A stretch of DNA of 64,000 nt from Inquilinus sp. Marseille-Q2685 (GTDB taxonomy: Bacteria; Pseudomonadota; Alphaproteobacteria; DSM-16000; Inquilinaceae): assembly GCF_916619195.1 (NCBI RefSeq), contig NZ_CAKAKL010000011.1, positions 62,001 through 126,000 of the forward strand, in the 5' to 3' direction. Position numbers and translations under genes: made by a program. Below are positions 1-9,066 of the stretch, in pieces. The first letter of the stretch is position 1. The number at the start of each line of letters is the position of its first letter. The notes under the pieces are model-generated. The model was not told the DNA's origin. It worked only from the letters and a program-made list of their open reading frames with translations, and did not search any database.

Positions 1-258
1 GGCGCGGCGCCAATGGGCGCGGTACTCGTCGGACATGTAGCGCAGCGTCTCGACGAGCAGCTTCTCCTTGCTCTCGAAATGGAAGTTGACGATGCCGCGC
101 GACAGGCCGGCGCCGTCGGCGACCACGGCCATCGTCGTCTCCTCGTAGCCGCGCCTGGCGATGGCGTCGATCGTCGCCTCGATCAGCTCCTGCCGCCGCA
201 GCTCCTTCGACTGCCGCCGGCCTCCGTTCACCTTCCGCGCGGCCTGGCCTTCGGCCAT
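1..258 (-). CDS. BetI-like TetR-family repressor (3' part outside window)
   Basis: N-terminal 86 residues of a TetR-type DNA-binding regulator; the gene runs off the left edge. The start is the ATG at 258 (complement), giving MAEGQAARKVNGG. The helix-turn-helix covers residues about 25-65, with core TTMAVVADGAGLSRG followed by IVNFHFESKEKLL, the pattern of the choline-responsive repressor BetI and relatives. It is divergent from the aminotransferase at 452, and two palindromes (323-332 and 346-355) lie between them. I infer that it controls the adjacent catabolic genes and itself, with a choline-like, betaine-like or amine effector. The ligand-binding domain is not visible, so the effector cannot be judged. 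Confidence 0.85.
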   Translation of the reverse strand, partial: MAEGQAARKVNGGRRQSKELRRQELIEATIDAIARRGYEETTMAVVADGAGLSRGIVNFHFESKEKLLVETLRYMSDEYRAHWRRA

Positions 259-322
259 CGGCACCCCCGTCAAATCGCCACAAAAGCCTAGCATCGGCGG
301 AGGTCTCTGGGAAGATGTTGAA

Positions 323-355
323 TGGACGTCCAGCAAGTTTCTAATTGAACGTTCA
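323..355. promoter_or_regulatory. Tandem operator candidates for the BetI-like repressor
   Basis: Two perfect 10-bp palindromes, TGGACGTCCA (323-332) and TGAACGTTCA (346-355), have centres 23 bp apart and share the half-site TGRACGT. Each is embedded in TTGAA/TTCAA-like flanks (318-322, 356-360). The region is A+T-richer than its surroundings and sits between the divergent regulator and aminotransferase. The form resembles BetI-type boxes centred on GACGTC/AACGTT. Repression of both divergent genes is inferred. Confidence 0.55.
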
Positions 356-451
356 TTCAACAAGATGGACAGGATGGGCCCTGCCGTGCCATTCTGGGCC
401 TCGACATCGCGGCATCAGAACCGCCGGACCAACGACACAAGGACCGCTGCC

Positions 452-1795
452 ATGACCCGCAGCCTGGCGCGCAGCAACGCGCAGTTCCGTCGGGCGTCGA
501 CCCGCCTGCCGCTCGGCGTCGCCTCCAACTTCCGCTACTGGGGCGACGACCGGACCATCTATGTGAAGCGCGGCCGCGGCGGCCGGATCTGGGACCTCGA
601 CGACAACCCCTATGTCGACTACCGGCTGGGCTACGGCCCGGCGATCCTGGGCTATGCCGACCCGCGGGTGGACGAGGCGGCGCGGCAGGGCATGGAGGTC
701 GGCGGCGTCTTCGCCCTGTCGACCGAGCGCGAATTCACCGTCGCCGAGCGCATCGCCAGGATGATGCCGGCGGCGGAGCTGGTGCGCTTCTCCAACTCCG
801 GCACCGAGGCGGTGATGGCGGCGCTGCGCCTGGCCCGGGCGTATACCGGCAAGGAGTCCTACGTGCTGGTCGAGGGCAGCTATCACGGGCTGTTCGACGC
901 GGCGATGTGGATGGTGGCGCTGGACCAGTGGGACCCGCAGCGCACCGACCAGGATCCGCCGGTCCGCCCCTATTCCCAGGGCGTGCCGGAGGCGGGGCGG
1001 CCGCTGGTGCACCTGACCCCGATGAACGACGCCGACCGGCTGGAGGACCTGCTGCGCCGCCGCTCGCACGAGATCGCGGCGATGCTGATCGAGCCGATCA
1101 TGGGCAATTGCTGCGGCATCACCGCCGACATCGACTTCGTCCGCGCCGTGCGCGAGCTGTGCGACCGCTACGGCGTGCTGCTGATCGTGGACGAGGTGAA
1201 GACCGGCTTCCGCGTCGCCCGCGGCGGGGTGCAGGAGCTGATGGGCGTCAAGGCCGACATCACCACCATGGCCAAGGCGATGGCCAACGGCTATCCGATC
1301 GCCGCGATCGGCGGGCGCGAGGACATCATGCGCCGCTATGGCCGCGGCGTCGCCCATGGCGGCACCTACACCGCCCATTCCGTGGCGCTGGCCGCGGCCG
1401 AGAAGACGCTGCAGATCCTGGACGAGACCCCGGCGCTGGAGACCATCGCGGCCTATGGCCGCCGGCTGCAGACGGGGATCAAGCGGATCCTCGACGCCCG
1501 CGGCGTGGTGCATTGCTTCGCCGGCCACCCGTCGATGGGCGGGCTGTTCTTCGCCCCGGCGCCGCCGCGCGACTACCGCGACTGGAAGCGCTCCGACTAC
1601 AGCTTCTACGACGCTCTGGCCCGCGAGCTGCATGAGGAGGGGGTGCTGTGCGAACCGGATTCGCGCGAGCCCTGGTTCGTCTGCGAGGCGCATGACGACG
1701 GCTGCCTGGCCGACACCCTGGCCGGCTTCGAGCGCGCCGTCGATCGCACCCTGGACAAGGGCGGCGACGCGGCAAAGCGAGCCGTGGCACACTGA
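452..1795 (+). CDS. Class III aminotransferase (glutamate-1-semialdehyde aminomutase-like)
   Basis: PLP-dependent fold-type I aminotransferase of 447 residues. The GSA-like substrate loop FSNSGTEAVMAALRLARA lies near residues 113-130, an SYHG motif follows, and the acidic motif LLIVDEVKTGFR precedes the PLP lysine in TTMAKAMANGYP (K275). The frame stays open upstream to 161, but AAGGA at 439-443 precedes the ATG at 452 and similarity to the family starts there, so 452 was chosen. It is divergent from the BetI-like regulator and begins a run of amine and one-carbon genes. It is probably not the heme-pathway HemL, because the context is catabolic. A role in transaminating an amino acid or omega-amino compound is inferred. 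Confidence 0.85.
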   Translation: MTRSLARSNAQFRRASTRLPLGVASNFRYWGDDRTIYVKRGRGGRIWDLDDNPYVDYRLGYGPAILGYADPRVDEAARQGMEVGGVFALSTEREFTVAERIARMMPAAELVRFSNSGTEAVMAALRLARAYTGKESYVLVEGSYHGLFDAAMWMVALDQWDPQRTDQDPPVRPYSQGVPEAGRPLVHLTPMNDADRLEDLLRRRSHEIAAMLIEPIMGNCCGITADIDFVRAVRELCDRYGVLLIVDEVKTGFRVARGGVQELMGVKADITTMAKAMANGYPIAAIGGREDIMRRYGRGVAHGGTYTAHSVALAAAEKTLQILDETPALETIAAYGRRLQTGIKRILDARGVVHCFAGHPSMGGLFFAPAPPRDYRDWKRSDYSFYDALARELHEEGVLCEPDSREPWFVCEAHDDGCLADTLAGFERAVDRTLDKGGDAAKRAVAH

Positions 1796-1852
1796 GCGGC
1801 AGACCGGGCGGAGACAAAGCCCATGGGGAAGCGAGCCAGGCAATCCATCCTT

Positions 1853-1890
1853 GTCCCCCCTCCCCTCGCGGGAGGGGGCTAGGGGGGGGT
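1853..1890. repeat. Dispersed palindromic repeat, C-run/G-run family, copy 1
   Basis: A C-rich arm, a CTCGCGGGAG centre and a G-rich arm form a strong hairpin 58 bp after the aminotransferase stop. Related sequences occur at 1966-2005, 12126-12158 (inside soxA) and 47006-47053. It probably acts at the mRNA 3' end. Confidence 0.6.
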
Positions 1891-1965
1891 TGCCGATCGG
1901 AGGGCGCAGGCGTTCTGTCGGCAAGGCCCGGCGCATCAGGCCCGATCACCTGATCTTGCGGCGCG

Positions 1966-2005
1966 AACCCCTCTCCCCCCCTCCCGCAAGGGGAGGGGGG
2001 ACTCA
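1966..2005. repeat. Dispersed palindromic repeat, C-run/G-run family, copy 2
   Basis: Second copy within the same 253-bp gap, with arms CCCCCCTCCC and GGGAGGGGGG around CGCAAG, ending in GACTC like the copies at 12126 and 47006. It lies 44 bp before the next start codon, so read-through into the downstream oxidoreductase genes may be limited here. Confidence 0.6.
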
Positions 2006-2048
2006 ATAAGAGAAGCCGGTCCTACTCCACCCTCCCCGGCCTCCACCC

Positions 2049-3668
2049 ATGAAGACCTGGGACGTCATCGTCGTCGGGGCCGGGCACAACGGGCTGGTGG
2101 CGGCGGGCTACCTGGCCCGGGCCGGGCTCGAGGTGCTGGTCGTGGAGAAGAACGACTGGGTCGGCGGTGCGGCGGTCAGCCGGTCGCTCCATCCCGGCAT
2201 CCTCTATTCCAACTGCTCCTATGTCTGCAGCCTGCTGCGGCCGGAGATCATGCGCGACCTGGAGCTGCCGCGGCACGGGCTGCAGGTCATCCCCTATGAG
2301 GGCGGCGCCGTGTTCACCCGTGACGGCGACGCGCTGGCGACCTACCGCCAGCACGATGCCCACCGGCGCGAGATCCAGCGCTTCTCGCTGCGCGACGCTG
2401 AGGCCTATGACCGCTATTCCGCCGACGTCACCCGGCAGTGCCGCTTCATCCGCCCGCTGCTGCTGCGCACCCCGCCGGACCCGGCGTCGCTGCGGCCGCG
2501 CGACCTGCAGGAGCTGCTGTATCTCGGCCGCAGGTTCCACGACCTGACCGAGACCGAGATGGCCGACACCATCCGGTTCTGGACCATGAGCATCGCCGAG
2601 TTCCTGGACGAGTATTTCGAAAGCGAGGTGGTGAAGGCCAGCTTCGCCCTGTCCGGCATCATCGGCACCGCGCTTGGCCCCTGCTCGCCCGGCTCGGCCT
2701 ATGTGCTGCTGCACCACTATATGGGCGATGTCGACGGCGCCACCGGGGCCTGGGGCTTCGCCCGCGGCGGCATGGGCGCCATCACCCAGGCCATGGCCGG
2801 GTCGCTGCGCGCGGCGAAGGGCGAGATCCGCACCGGCGCCGCGGTCGAGCGCATCCTGGTCGAGAACGGCAAGGCGGCCGGCGTGGTGCTGGCGGGCGGA
2901 GAGGAGATCCGCGCCCGGCAGGTCGTCTCCAACCTCGACGTCAAGCGCACCTTCCTGACGCTGGTGGAGGAGCAGGCGCTGCCGGCGCCCTTCGTCAAGC
3001 GGGTGCGGAACTTCAAGATCCGCGGCTCCTCCGGCAAGGTGAACATCGCGCTGGACGCCCTGCCCCGCTTCCCGGCGCTGCCCGAGGGCTCCCCCTGCAT
3101 CCGCGGCGACATGCACTTCACCGACAGCGTCGAGCGGATGGAGCGCGGCTATGACGACTGGAAGGCCGGGCGCTGGTCCGCCGACCCGTTCCTCGACATG
3201 ATGATCCCGACCACGCTGGACCCGACCATGGCGCCGCCGGGCCAGCACTTCATGAGCTGCTTCGTCCAGTACTGCCCGCCCAAGGTCGAGGGCCGCGACT
3301 GGACCGACGCCGACCGCGACGCCTTCGGCAGGACCGTGATCAACCAGATCGCCGAGTATTCGCCTGGGTTCCGCGACCTGATCCTGCACGCCGAGATCCG
3401 CACCCCGCGCGAGCTGGAGGCCGAAGTCGGGCTGACCGAAGGCAACATCTTCCAGGGCGAGCTGACCTTCGACCAGATCCTGTTCAACCGGCCGGTGCCC
3501 GGCTGGGCCCAGTACCGGTCGCCGGTGGCGGGGCTGTACATGTGCGGGTCCTCCACCCATCCCGGCGGCGGGGTGATGGGCGCGCCGGGCCGCAACGCGG
3601 CGGCGGAGATCCTGCGCGACCTGAGGCGCAAGCCCGCGGTGATGAGCGACGCCTATGACGTCCTGTGA
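2049..3668 (+). CDS. FAD-dependent oxidoreductase, phytoene desaturase (CrtI)-like, paralogue 1
   Basis: Flavoprotein of 539 residues in the CrtI/amine-oxidase superfamily. It opens with a Rossmann dinucleotide motif (GAGHNG, residues 10-15) ending in VVEKN and has the C-terminal FAD-closing motif [14 protein letters not shown] near 495-508. CrtI relatives include carotenoid desaturases and many amine or alcohol oxidoreductases. No carotenoid genes are nearby, so a carotenoid role is unlikely. The 3' end overlaps paralogue 2 by 14 bp, which implies translational coupling. The aminotransferase, GcvT and acyl-CoA ligase context suggests oxidation of an N-methylated or amino substrate. The substrate is unknown. 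Confidence 0.8.
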   Translation: MKTWDVIVVGAGHNGLVAAGYLARAGLEVLVVEKNDWVGGAAVSRSLHPGILYSNCSYVCSLLRPEIMRDLELPRHGLQVIPYEGGAVFTRDGDALATYRQHDAHRREIQRFSLRDAEAYDRYSADVTRQCRFIRPLLLRTPPDPASLRPRDLQELLYLGRRFHDLTETEMADTIRFWTMSIAEFLDEYFESEVVKASFALSGIIGTALGPCSPGSAYVLLHHYMGDVDGATGAWGFARGGMGAITQAMAGSLRAAKGEIRTGAAVERILVENGKAAGVVLAGGEEIRARQVVSNLDVKRTFLTLVEEQALPAPFVKRVRNFKIRGSSGKVNIALDALPRFPALPEGSPCIRGDMHFTDSVERMERGYDDWKAGRWSADPFLDMMIPTTLDPTMAPPGQHFMSCFVQYCPPKVEGRDWTDADRDAFGRTVINQIAEYSPGFRDLILHAEIRTPRELEAEVGLTEGNIFQGELTFDQILFNRPVPGWAQYRSPVAGLYMCGSSTHPGGGVMGAPGRNAAAEILRDLRRKPAVMSDAYDVL

Positions 3669-5214
3669 CGCCATCGTCATCGGCGGCGGCCATAACGGCC
3701 TGGTCTGCGCCGCGCTGCTGGCGAAGAAGGGCCGGCGCGTCGTCCTCTGCGAAGCGGCGGAGGAGGGCGGCGGCGCCGCCCGGACGGTGGGGTTCGCGCC
3801 GGGCTTCCGCGTCTCCCATGTCGCGCATGTGCTGAACCAGCTGCATCCGGAGGTGATCCGGGCGCTGGACCTGCCGCGATACGGCCTGGCGCTGGCGGCC
3901 AGCAACATCCCGACCACGGCACTGTCCGCCGATGGCCGGCATCTCACCCTGCACGGTGCCTTCGGCGAGCGGCTGGCGGGCGACCTGCCGCCCGGCGAGG
4001 CCGAGGCCTGGGCGGCGCTGCGGGCCCGGCTGCTGCGCTTCGCCGGCGCGCTGCAGCCCTTCCTGACCCAGACGCCGCCCCGGCTGCGCGGCAGCGGGCG
4101 CGGCGACGCCCTGGCGCTGGGCAGGCTCGGCTGGGCGATCCGCCGGCTGGGCCGCGAGGAGATGCGCGAGCTGCTGCGCATGATCCTGATGGATGTCGCC
4201 GACGTGCTGGAGGAGGAGCTGACCGATCCGCGCCTGACGGGCGCCGTTGCCTTCGACGCCGTGCTGGGCACCCATCTCGGCCCCCGCTCCCCGACCTCGC
4301 TGCTGACGCTGCTGCACCGGCTGGCCGGGCAGGCCGACGGCGTGCCGGCGGCGCTGGCCCTGCCGAAGGGCGGCATGGGCGCGGTCGCCGCCGCCCTCGC
4401 CGCCGCGGCCCGGGCCGCCGGGGTCGAGATCCGCACCGGCGCGCCGGTGGCGAAGATCCTGGTCGAGGCCGACCGCGCCGTCGGCGTCGTTCTGGCCGAG
4501 GGGGCGGAGATCCGGGCACCCATCATCGTCTCCGGCGCCAATCCGCGCACCACCTTCCTCGACCTGCTCGGGCCCCGGGCGCTGGACGCCGGCTTCGTCC
4601 GCCGCATCGGCCATGTCCGGATGCGCGGCAACGCCGCCAAGCTGCATCTAGCGCTGGACGGGCTGCCGGAGGGGCTGGACCCGGCACTTCTGGCCGGCCG
4701 GCTGGTGGTCGCGCCGGGCATCGACGCGGTCGAGGCCGCCTTCAACCCGGCGAAATACGGCGAGACCTCGCCCGAGCCGGTGCTGGAGGCGGTGATCCCG
4801 TCCCTGACCGACCCGTCCCTGGCCCCGGTTGGCAAGCACGTGATGTGGGTGGTGGCGCAATACGCCCCGGCCGGGCTGCGCGGCGGCTGGTATTCCGGCG
4901 GCCCGGAGTTCCGCGACCGCATCCTGGCGGTGCTGGAGCGTCCCCTGCCCGGCCTGTCGGCGCGGGTGACGGCGGCGGAGCTGCTGACCCCTTCCGACCT
5001 GGAGGCGCGCTACCGCATGCCCGGCGGCCACTGGCACCATGGCGAGCTGGCGGTGGACCAGCTGATGATGCTGCGCCCGGTGCACGGCGCCGGCCGGTAC
5101 GCGACGCCGGTGCCGGGCCTGTATCTCTGCGGCGCCGGCAGCCATCCCGGCGGCGGGGTGATGGGCGCCGCCGGCCTGAACGCCGCGCGCCGGATCCTGG
5201 CGGAGGTCCGCTGA
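3655..5214 (+). CDS. FAD-dependent oxidoreductase, phytoene desaturase (CrtI)-like, paralogue 2
   Basis: Protein of 519 residues homologous throughout to the preceding gene. It has the nucleotide-binding motif GGGHNG (10-15) and the same C-terminal signature, [16 protein letters not shown]. The ATG at 3655 lies inside the upstream coding region, so the two genes overlap by 14 bp. Two diverged overlapping paralogues suggest an ancient tandem duplication, perhaps a heterodimer or two successive oxidations. The gene ends one base before the next start, consistent with one operon. No substrate-specific motif is recognised. Confidence 0.8.
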   Translation: MTSCDAIVIGGGHNGLVCAALLAKKGRRVVLCEAAEEGGGAARTVGFAPGFRVSHVAHVLNQLHPEVIRALDLPRYGLALAASNIPTTALSADGRHLTLHGAFGERLAGDLPPGEAEAWAALRARLLRFAGALQPFLTQTPPRLRGSGRGDALALGRLGWAIRRLGREEMRELLRMILMDVADVLEEELTDPRLTGAVAFDAVLGTHLGPRSPTSLLTLLHRLAGQADGVPAALALPKGGMGAVAAALAAAARAAGVEIRTGAPVAKILVEADRAVGVVLAEGAEIRAPIIVSGANPRTTFLDLLGPRALDAGFVRRIGHVRMRGNAAKLHLALDGLPEGLDPALLAGRLVVAPGIDAVEAAFNPAKYGETSPEPVLEAVIPSLTDPSLAPVGKHVMWVVAQYAPAGLRGGWYSGGPEFRDRILAVLERPLPGLSARVTAAELLTPSDLEARYRMPGGHWHHGELAVDQLMMLRPVHGAGRYATPVPGLYLCGAGSHPGGGVMGAAGLNAARRILAEVR

Positions 5215-5215
5215 C

Positions 5216-6424
5216 ATGCGCCGCCCCCTGCCCCGCGACCATTTCCGCAGGCCGCTGCTGCAGACGCCGTTCCATCCGCGCCTGGCCGCGCTGATGCAGG
5301 CGGAGGATTGGTATAACTGGGGCGGCTATGTCTCCGCCCGCGTCATCCGCGACGCCGAGCAGGAGTACTTCGCCATCCGCAACGCCGCGTCGCTGTTCGA
5401 CCTGACGCCGATGGTGAAGTACCGCATCGCCGGGCCCGAGGCCGAGGCCTTCCTGGACCGGCTGACCGTGCGCGACGTGTCGAAGCTGCCGGTCGGCCGG
5501 GTGCACTACACCTGCTGGTGCGACGACGAAGGCCATGTGCTGGACGACGGCACGCTGTTCCGCCTGGGCCCCGCCGAGTTCCGGCTGTGCTGCCAGGAGC
5601 GGCATCTGAACTGGCTCCTGGATTCCGCCATCGGCTTCGAGGTCGAGATCGCCGAGGAGACCGAGCAGGTGGCCGCCCTGGCGTTGCAGGGCCCGACCAG
5701 CCGGGCGCTGCTGACCCGCGCCGGCTTCGACGGCATCGAGACGCTGAAGCCGTTCCAGATCCGGGACTTCCACCTGGACGAGGGCCGGGTCACCGTGTCC
5801 CGCACCGGCTTCACCGGCGATCTCGGCTACGAGCTGTTCACGGAGCCCGAGGCGGCGCTGGCACTGTGGGACCGGCTGTGGGCGGCAGGCCCCTGGCACG
5901 GGCTGCAGGCGATCGGCTTCGCGGCGCTGGACCTGGCGCGGCTGGAGGCCGGCTTCATCATCGCCAACAGCGATTTCGTCACGGCCGAGACCGCGATCCG
6001 CGTCGACCGCCGGCGCACGCCCGACGAGATCGGCCTGGGCTGGCTGGTGGACGACAAGAAGGCCGCCTACTGGACCGGCAAGCGCGCCATCCTGGCCCAG
6101 CGCCGCGACCGGTCGGCGCGCTGGTGCCTGGTCGGGCTGGACATCGACGGCAATGTCCCGGCCGAGCACGCCATCGTCTACCACAAGGGCAAGGTCGAGG
6201 CCGGGCAGATCACCGCCGCCGCCTGGTCGCCCTCGGCCAAGCGCAACATCGCGCTCGCCTCGCTGCGCCGACCCTATGGCGACACGGTCAAGGACGACCT
6301 CTGGGTCGAGATCTATGCCCTGCGCGAGCTGGTCTACCACAAGCTGATGGTGCGGGCCCGGGTGGTGGACCGCCCCTTCTATGACCCGCCGCGGCGCCGG
6401 GCCACGCCGCCGGGCGAGACCTGA
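5216..6424 (+). CDS. Aminomethyltransferase-like protein (GcvT fold, folate-dependent)
   Basis: Protein of 402 residues with the GcvT folate-binding fold. Family motifs include DDEGHVLDDGTLFRLG around residues 103-118, SRTGFTGDLGYELF around 197-210 and the LARLEAGFIIANSDF stretch. GcvT relatives move one-carbon units to tetrahydrofolate (glycine cleavage T protein, dimethylglycine/sarcosine dehydrogenases, DmdA demethylase). No glycine-cleavage H or P gene is visible, so this is not a standard gcv operon. It is tightly packed behind the two CrtI-like genes and 2 bp before the acyl-CoA ligase gene. I infer that it demethylates or takes a methylene group from a product of those flavoproteins. 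Confidence 0.8.
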   Translation: MRRPLPRDHFRRPLLQTPFHPRLAALMQAEDWYNWGGYVSARVIRDAEQEYFAIRNAASLFDLTPMVKYRIAGPEAEAFLDRLTVRDVSKLPVGRVHYTCWCDDEGHVLDDGTLFRLGPAEFRLCCQERHLNWLLDSAIGFEVEIAEETEQVAALALQGPTSRALLTRAGFDGIETLKPFQIRDFHLDEGRVTVSRTGFTGDLGYELFTEPEAALALWDRLWAAGPWHGLQAIGFAALDLARLEAGFIIANSDFVTAETAIRVDRRRTPDEIGLGWLVDDKKAAYWTGKRAILAQRRDRSARWCLVGLDIDGNVPAEHAIVYHKGKVEAGQITAAAWSPSAKRNIALASLRRPYGDTVKDDLWVEIYALRELVYHKLMVRARVVDRPFYDPPRRRATPPGET

Positions 6425-6426
6425 CC

Positions 6427-8490
6427 ATGGCGCCCCACAGGCTGGATCCGCTGCTGCGCCCGCGCTCGATCGCGGTGGTCGGCGCCAGCGCCCGGCCCGA
6501 CTCGGTCGGCGAGGTGATGCTGCGGCAGCTGGTCGAAGGCGGCTTCCCCGGCCCGGTGCATCCGGTCAACCCGAAGGGCGGGATGCTGCAGGGCCTCCCC
6601 TGCCTGCCGTCGATCGGCGACCTGCCGGAGCCGGTCGAGCACGCCGCCTTCTGCGTCGGCGATGAGACCATCGCCGAGGCCTTCGCCGCGGCGCTGCGGC
6701 ACGGGGTGAAGGCTGCGACCATCGTCGCCCCGCTGGCCGATGCCGCCCTGCGCGACCGCATCCGGGCCATGGCGTTGGAAGCCGGGGTGGCGCTGTGCGG
6801 CGGCAACGGCATGGGCTTCTACAACTTCACCGACCGGGTGCGGATCTGCGGCTTCGGCACCCGGCCGGACCATGTCCCGGGCGGCGCCGTGCTGCTGACC
6901 CATTCCGGGTCGCTGTTCACCGCCCTGGTCGATGCCGAGGCGCGGATCGACTACGCCCTCGCCATCTCCTCCGGCCAGGAGCTGACCACCACCCTGGCCG
7001 ACTATCTCGATTTCGCCCTGGACCAGCCGGAGACCCGGGTGGTCGGGCTGTTCCTGGAGGCGGCGCGGGATCCCGAACGCTTCGTCGCGGCTCTGGCGAA
7101 GGCGCAGGCACGCAACATTCCGGTGGTGGCGCTGAAGGTCGGCCGGACGCAAGCGAGCGCGGCGCTGGCGCTGAGCCATTCCGGCGCCATCGCCGGCGAC
7201 CACGCCGTCTACGACGCGCTGTTCGAGCGGCACGCTGTCGGCCAAGTGCGGTCGGTCGACGAGCTGGCGGCGGCGATGATGCTGCTGCCCGTCACGGCCA
7301 GCGTCGGCCCCGGCGGCCTCGCCAGCACCCATGACAGCGGCGGCGAGCGCGGGCTGATGGTCGACCTCGCGGCGACGTCCGGGGTGCGCTTCGCCGCCCT
7401 GTCGCCCGAGACCGTGGCCAGGCTGGAGGCGGCGCTGGATCCCGGCCTGCCGCCGGTCAACCCGCTGGACCATTGGGGCACCGGCCGCAACTACCCGGCC
7501 GATTTCGAGGCCTGTGTCCAGGCGCTGATGGCCGACCCGGACACCGCCCTGGGCGCGCTGGCGCTGGACCGCTCGGTCGGCGGCCAGGTGACGCCGCTGT
7601 ATCTCGAGGTCGCGCGCCGGGCCCGGGCGGCCAGCGGCAAGCCGGTGGCGATCGTCTCGAATCACCAGGGCAGCGGCAGCGACCCGGCGGCCGTGGCCTC
7701 GACCCGCGCCGGCGTGCCGGTGCTGGACGGGGTGCCGGCCTTCCTGCGCGCCTGCCGCATCGCCTTCGACCGGCGCGACGCCGCCGCCCGGCCGCCGATG
7801 CGCCCGCCGCCGCCCCCGGGGGCGGCGGTCACGCGCTGGCGGGCGCGGCTGGCCGACAGGCATCCCGTCACCGAGGCCGAGGCGCTGCGCCTGCTCGCCG
7901 ATTTCGGGCTGACGGTGACGCCCTGCGCCATGGCGAAGGACGAGTCCGAGGCGGTCGAAGCGGCCATGCGGATCGGCTTCCCGGTGGCGCTGAAGACCGC
8001 CGGCACGGCGCATAAGAGCGATGTCGACGGGGTGCGGCTGGGCCTGGCCGATCCCGTGGCGCTGCACCAGGCCCATCGCGAGATGGCCGCCCGACTGGGC
8101 CCGCGCGTGCTGGTGGCGCGGATGGTCCGGGACCGGGGCGTCGAGATGATGCTGGGGCTGCGGCGCGACTCGGATTTCGGGCCGGTGGTGCTGGTGGGCT
8201 TCGGCGGCATCCATGCGGAGATCCTGAAGGACGCCGCCTTCGCCCTGCCGCCCTTCGACGCCGCCGAGGCGCGGCGGCTGATCGACCGGCTGCGGCTGCG
8301 CCCGCTGCTGGACGGAGCCCGTGGCGCCCCGGCGGCCGACATCGACGCCCTGGCCGAGGCGGCGGCGCGCTTTTCCGCGCTCGCCGCGGCGCTGGGCGAC
8401 CTGGTCGAGGCGATCGACGTCAACCCGATCCTGGCCCAGCCGCGCGGCGCCGTCGCCGTCGACGCGCTGGTCATCAGGCGGCGCCAGTGA
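6427..8490 (+). CDS. ADP-forming acyl-CoA synthetase / acetate-CoA ligase family protein
   Basis: Protein of 687 residues with the fused architecture of NDP-forming acyl-CoA ligases: an N-terminal CoA-binding domain (RSIAVVGASARPDSVGEV near 15-32), a ligase-CoA domain carrying the conserved histidine region LALSHSGAIAGDHAVY, and a C-terminal ATP-grasp domain beginning near LLADFGLTVTPC. The family interconverts acyl-CoA, ADP and phosphate with acid, CoA and ATP. It is the last gene of the tight cluster begun at 2049. It may activate the carbon skeleton left after amine removal, or recover energy from an acyl-CoA. The acyl substrate is unknown. Confidence 0.85.
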   Translation: MAPHRLDPLLRPRSIAVVGASARPDSVGEVMLRQLVEGGFPGPVHPVNPKGGMLQGLPCLPSIGDLPEPVEHAAFCVGDETIAEAFAAALRHGVKAATIVAPLADAALRDRIRAMALEAGVALCGGNGMGFYNFTDRVRICGFGTRPDHVPGGAVLLTHSGSLFTALVDAEARIDYALAISSGQELTTTLADYLDFALDQPETRVVGLFLEAARDPERFVAALAKAQARNIPVVALKVGRTQASAALALSHSGAIAGDHAVYDALFERHAVGQVRSVDELAAAMMLLPVTASVGPGGLASTHDSGGERGLMVDLAATSGVRFAALSPETVARLEAALDPGLPPVNPLDHWGTGRNYPADFEACVQALMADPDTALGALALDRSVGGQVTPLYLEVARRARAASGKPVAIVSNHQGSGSDPAAVASTRAGVPVLDGVPAFLRACRIAFDRRDAAARPPMRPPPPPGAAVTRWRARLADRHPVTEAEALRLLADFGLTVTPCAMAKDESEAVEAAMRIGFPVALKTAGTAHKSDVDGVRLGLADPVALHQAHREMAARLGPRVLVARMVRDRGVEMMLGLRRDSDFGPVVLVGFGGIHAEILKDAAFALPPFDAAEARRLIDRLRLRPLLDGARGAPAADIDALAEAAARFSALAAALGDLVEAIDVNPILAQPRGAVAVDALVIRRRQ

Positions 8491-8511
8491 GACGAGGGAC
8501 CGCCCGCCGGC

Positions 8512-8892
8512 CTACCAGCGATGGCGCCCCCAGCCGCGATAGCCCCGGCCGCGATAGCCCCAGCCGTCATGGCGCCAGCGGCGGCGGCGCCAGCCGTCGT
8601 CATAGTCGTCATTCGCGGCGGCCGCGGCGAGGGCGAGGCCACCCATCGCCAGGACCCCTACGGCCAGCGCCGTGTTGCTGTCCTGCTGCCGCCGTTCGAC
8701 CTGCGCCTGGATGGACAGCTGGCGGAGCGCATTGCAGGCATAGGGATCGCCGTAGGAGCAGCGCTGCGACGCATAGTTCAGCTGCATCTCCGACGGAGTC
8801 GGCCCGCAGGCCACCAGCAGCGCCAGGGCGCCGATCCCGCCGATACGCCGCACACCGGGCTTCAGACCACCGATCGTGATGCCGGCCATCAT
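8512..8892 (-). CDS. Small predicted lipoprotein with Gly/Arg/Trp-rich tail
   Basis: Protein of 126 residues. The start is the first ATG of an ATGATG pair at 8892, supported by AGGAG at 8898-8902 with a 5-nt gap; the frame stays open further upstream but lacks a ribosome site there. A basic stretch, a hydrophobic run and the lipobox LVAC (Cys29) predict a lipoprotein. Residues 30-60 contain CSYGDPYACNAL with two cysteines, a second hydrophobic stretch (TALAVGVLAMGGLALAAAAA) follows, and the C terminus repeats GWGYRGRGYRGWG. No function is recognised. It converges on the acyl-CoA ligase gene and is divergent from soxB. Confidence 0.65.
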   Translation of the reverse strand: MMAGITIGGLKPGVRRIGGIGALALLVACGPTPSEMQLNYASQRCSYGDPYACNALRQLSIQAQVERRQQDSNTALAVGVLAMGGLALAAAAANDDYDDGWRRRRWRHDGWGYRGRGYRGWGRHRW

Positions 8893-8955
8893 GTCGTCTC
8901 CTGCCGATCTCCCGATCGGCCGGAGGCGACGGTGGCTCCGAATCACGTCAAAATT

Positions 8956-9038
8956 GTGGTTACCACTATTTTTGTTTGTGCCGACGGACCATCCTCGCCG
9001 ACATCCCTCTTCCCCAGAACATACAGTGGTGTACTGTA
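8956..9038. promoter_or_regulatory. soxB upstream inverted repeats
   Basis: The divergent interval between the lipoprotein and soxB has an unusually A+T-rich patch with two inverted repeats. GTGGT-T-ACCAC lies at 8956-8966, and TACAGT (9022-9027) is paired with ACTGTA (9033-9038) across a 5-bp spacer. The second has the size and spacing of a dimeric GntR- or LacI-type operator. The cognate regulator is not identified. Confidence 0.4.
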
Positions 9039-9066
9039 CCGGCAGGATCGGGAGGCGCCGGGCGTC

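Noticed and set aside
161-451. N-terminal extension of the aminotransferase
   Set aside because: It would run through the operator region and into the divergent regulator; a ribosome site and homology support the start at 452.
1966-2005. Rho-independent terminator with U-run
   Set aside because: The hairpin is followed by ACTCAATAAG, without a U-run, so it is recorded as a repeat.
2022-4922. 966-codon open frame on the minus strand
   Set aside because: It is antisense to both CrtI-like genes, with Arg/Ser/Pro-rich low-complexity product; long open antisense frames are expected at this GC content.
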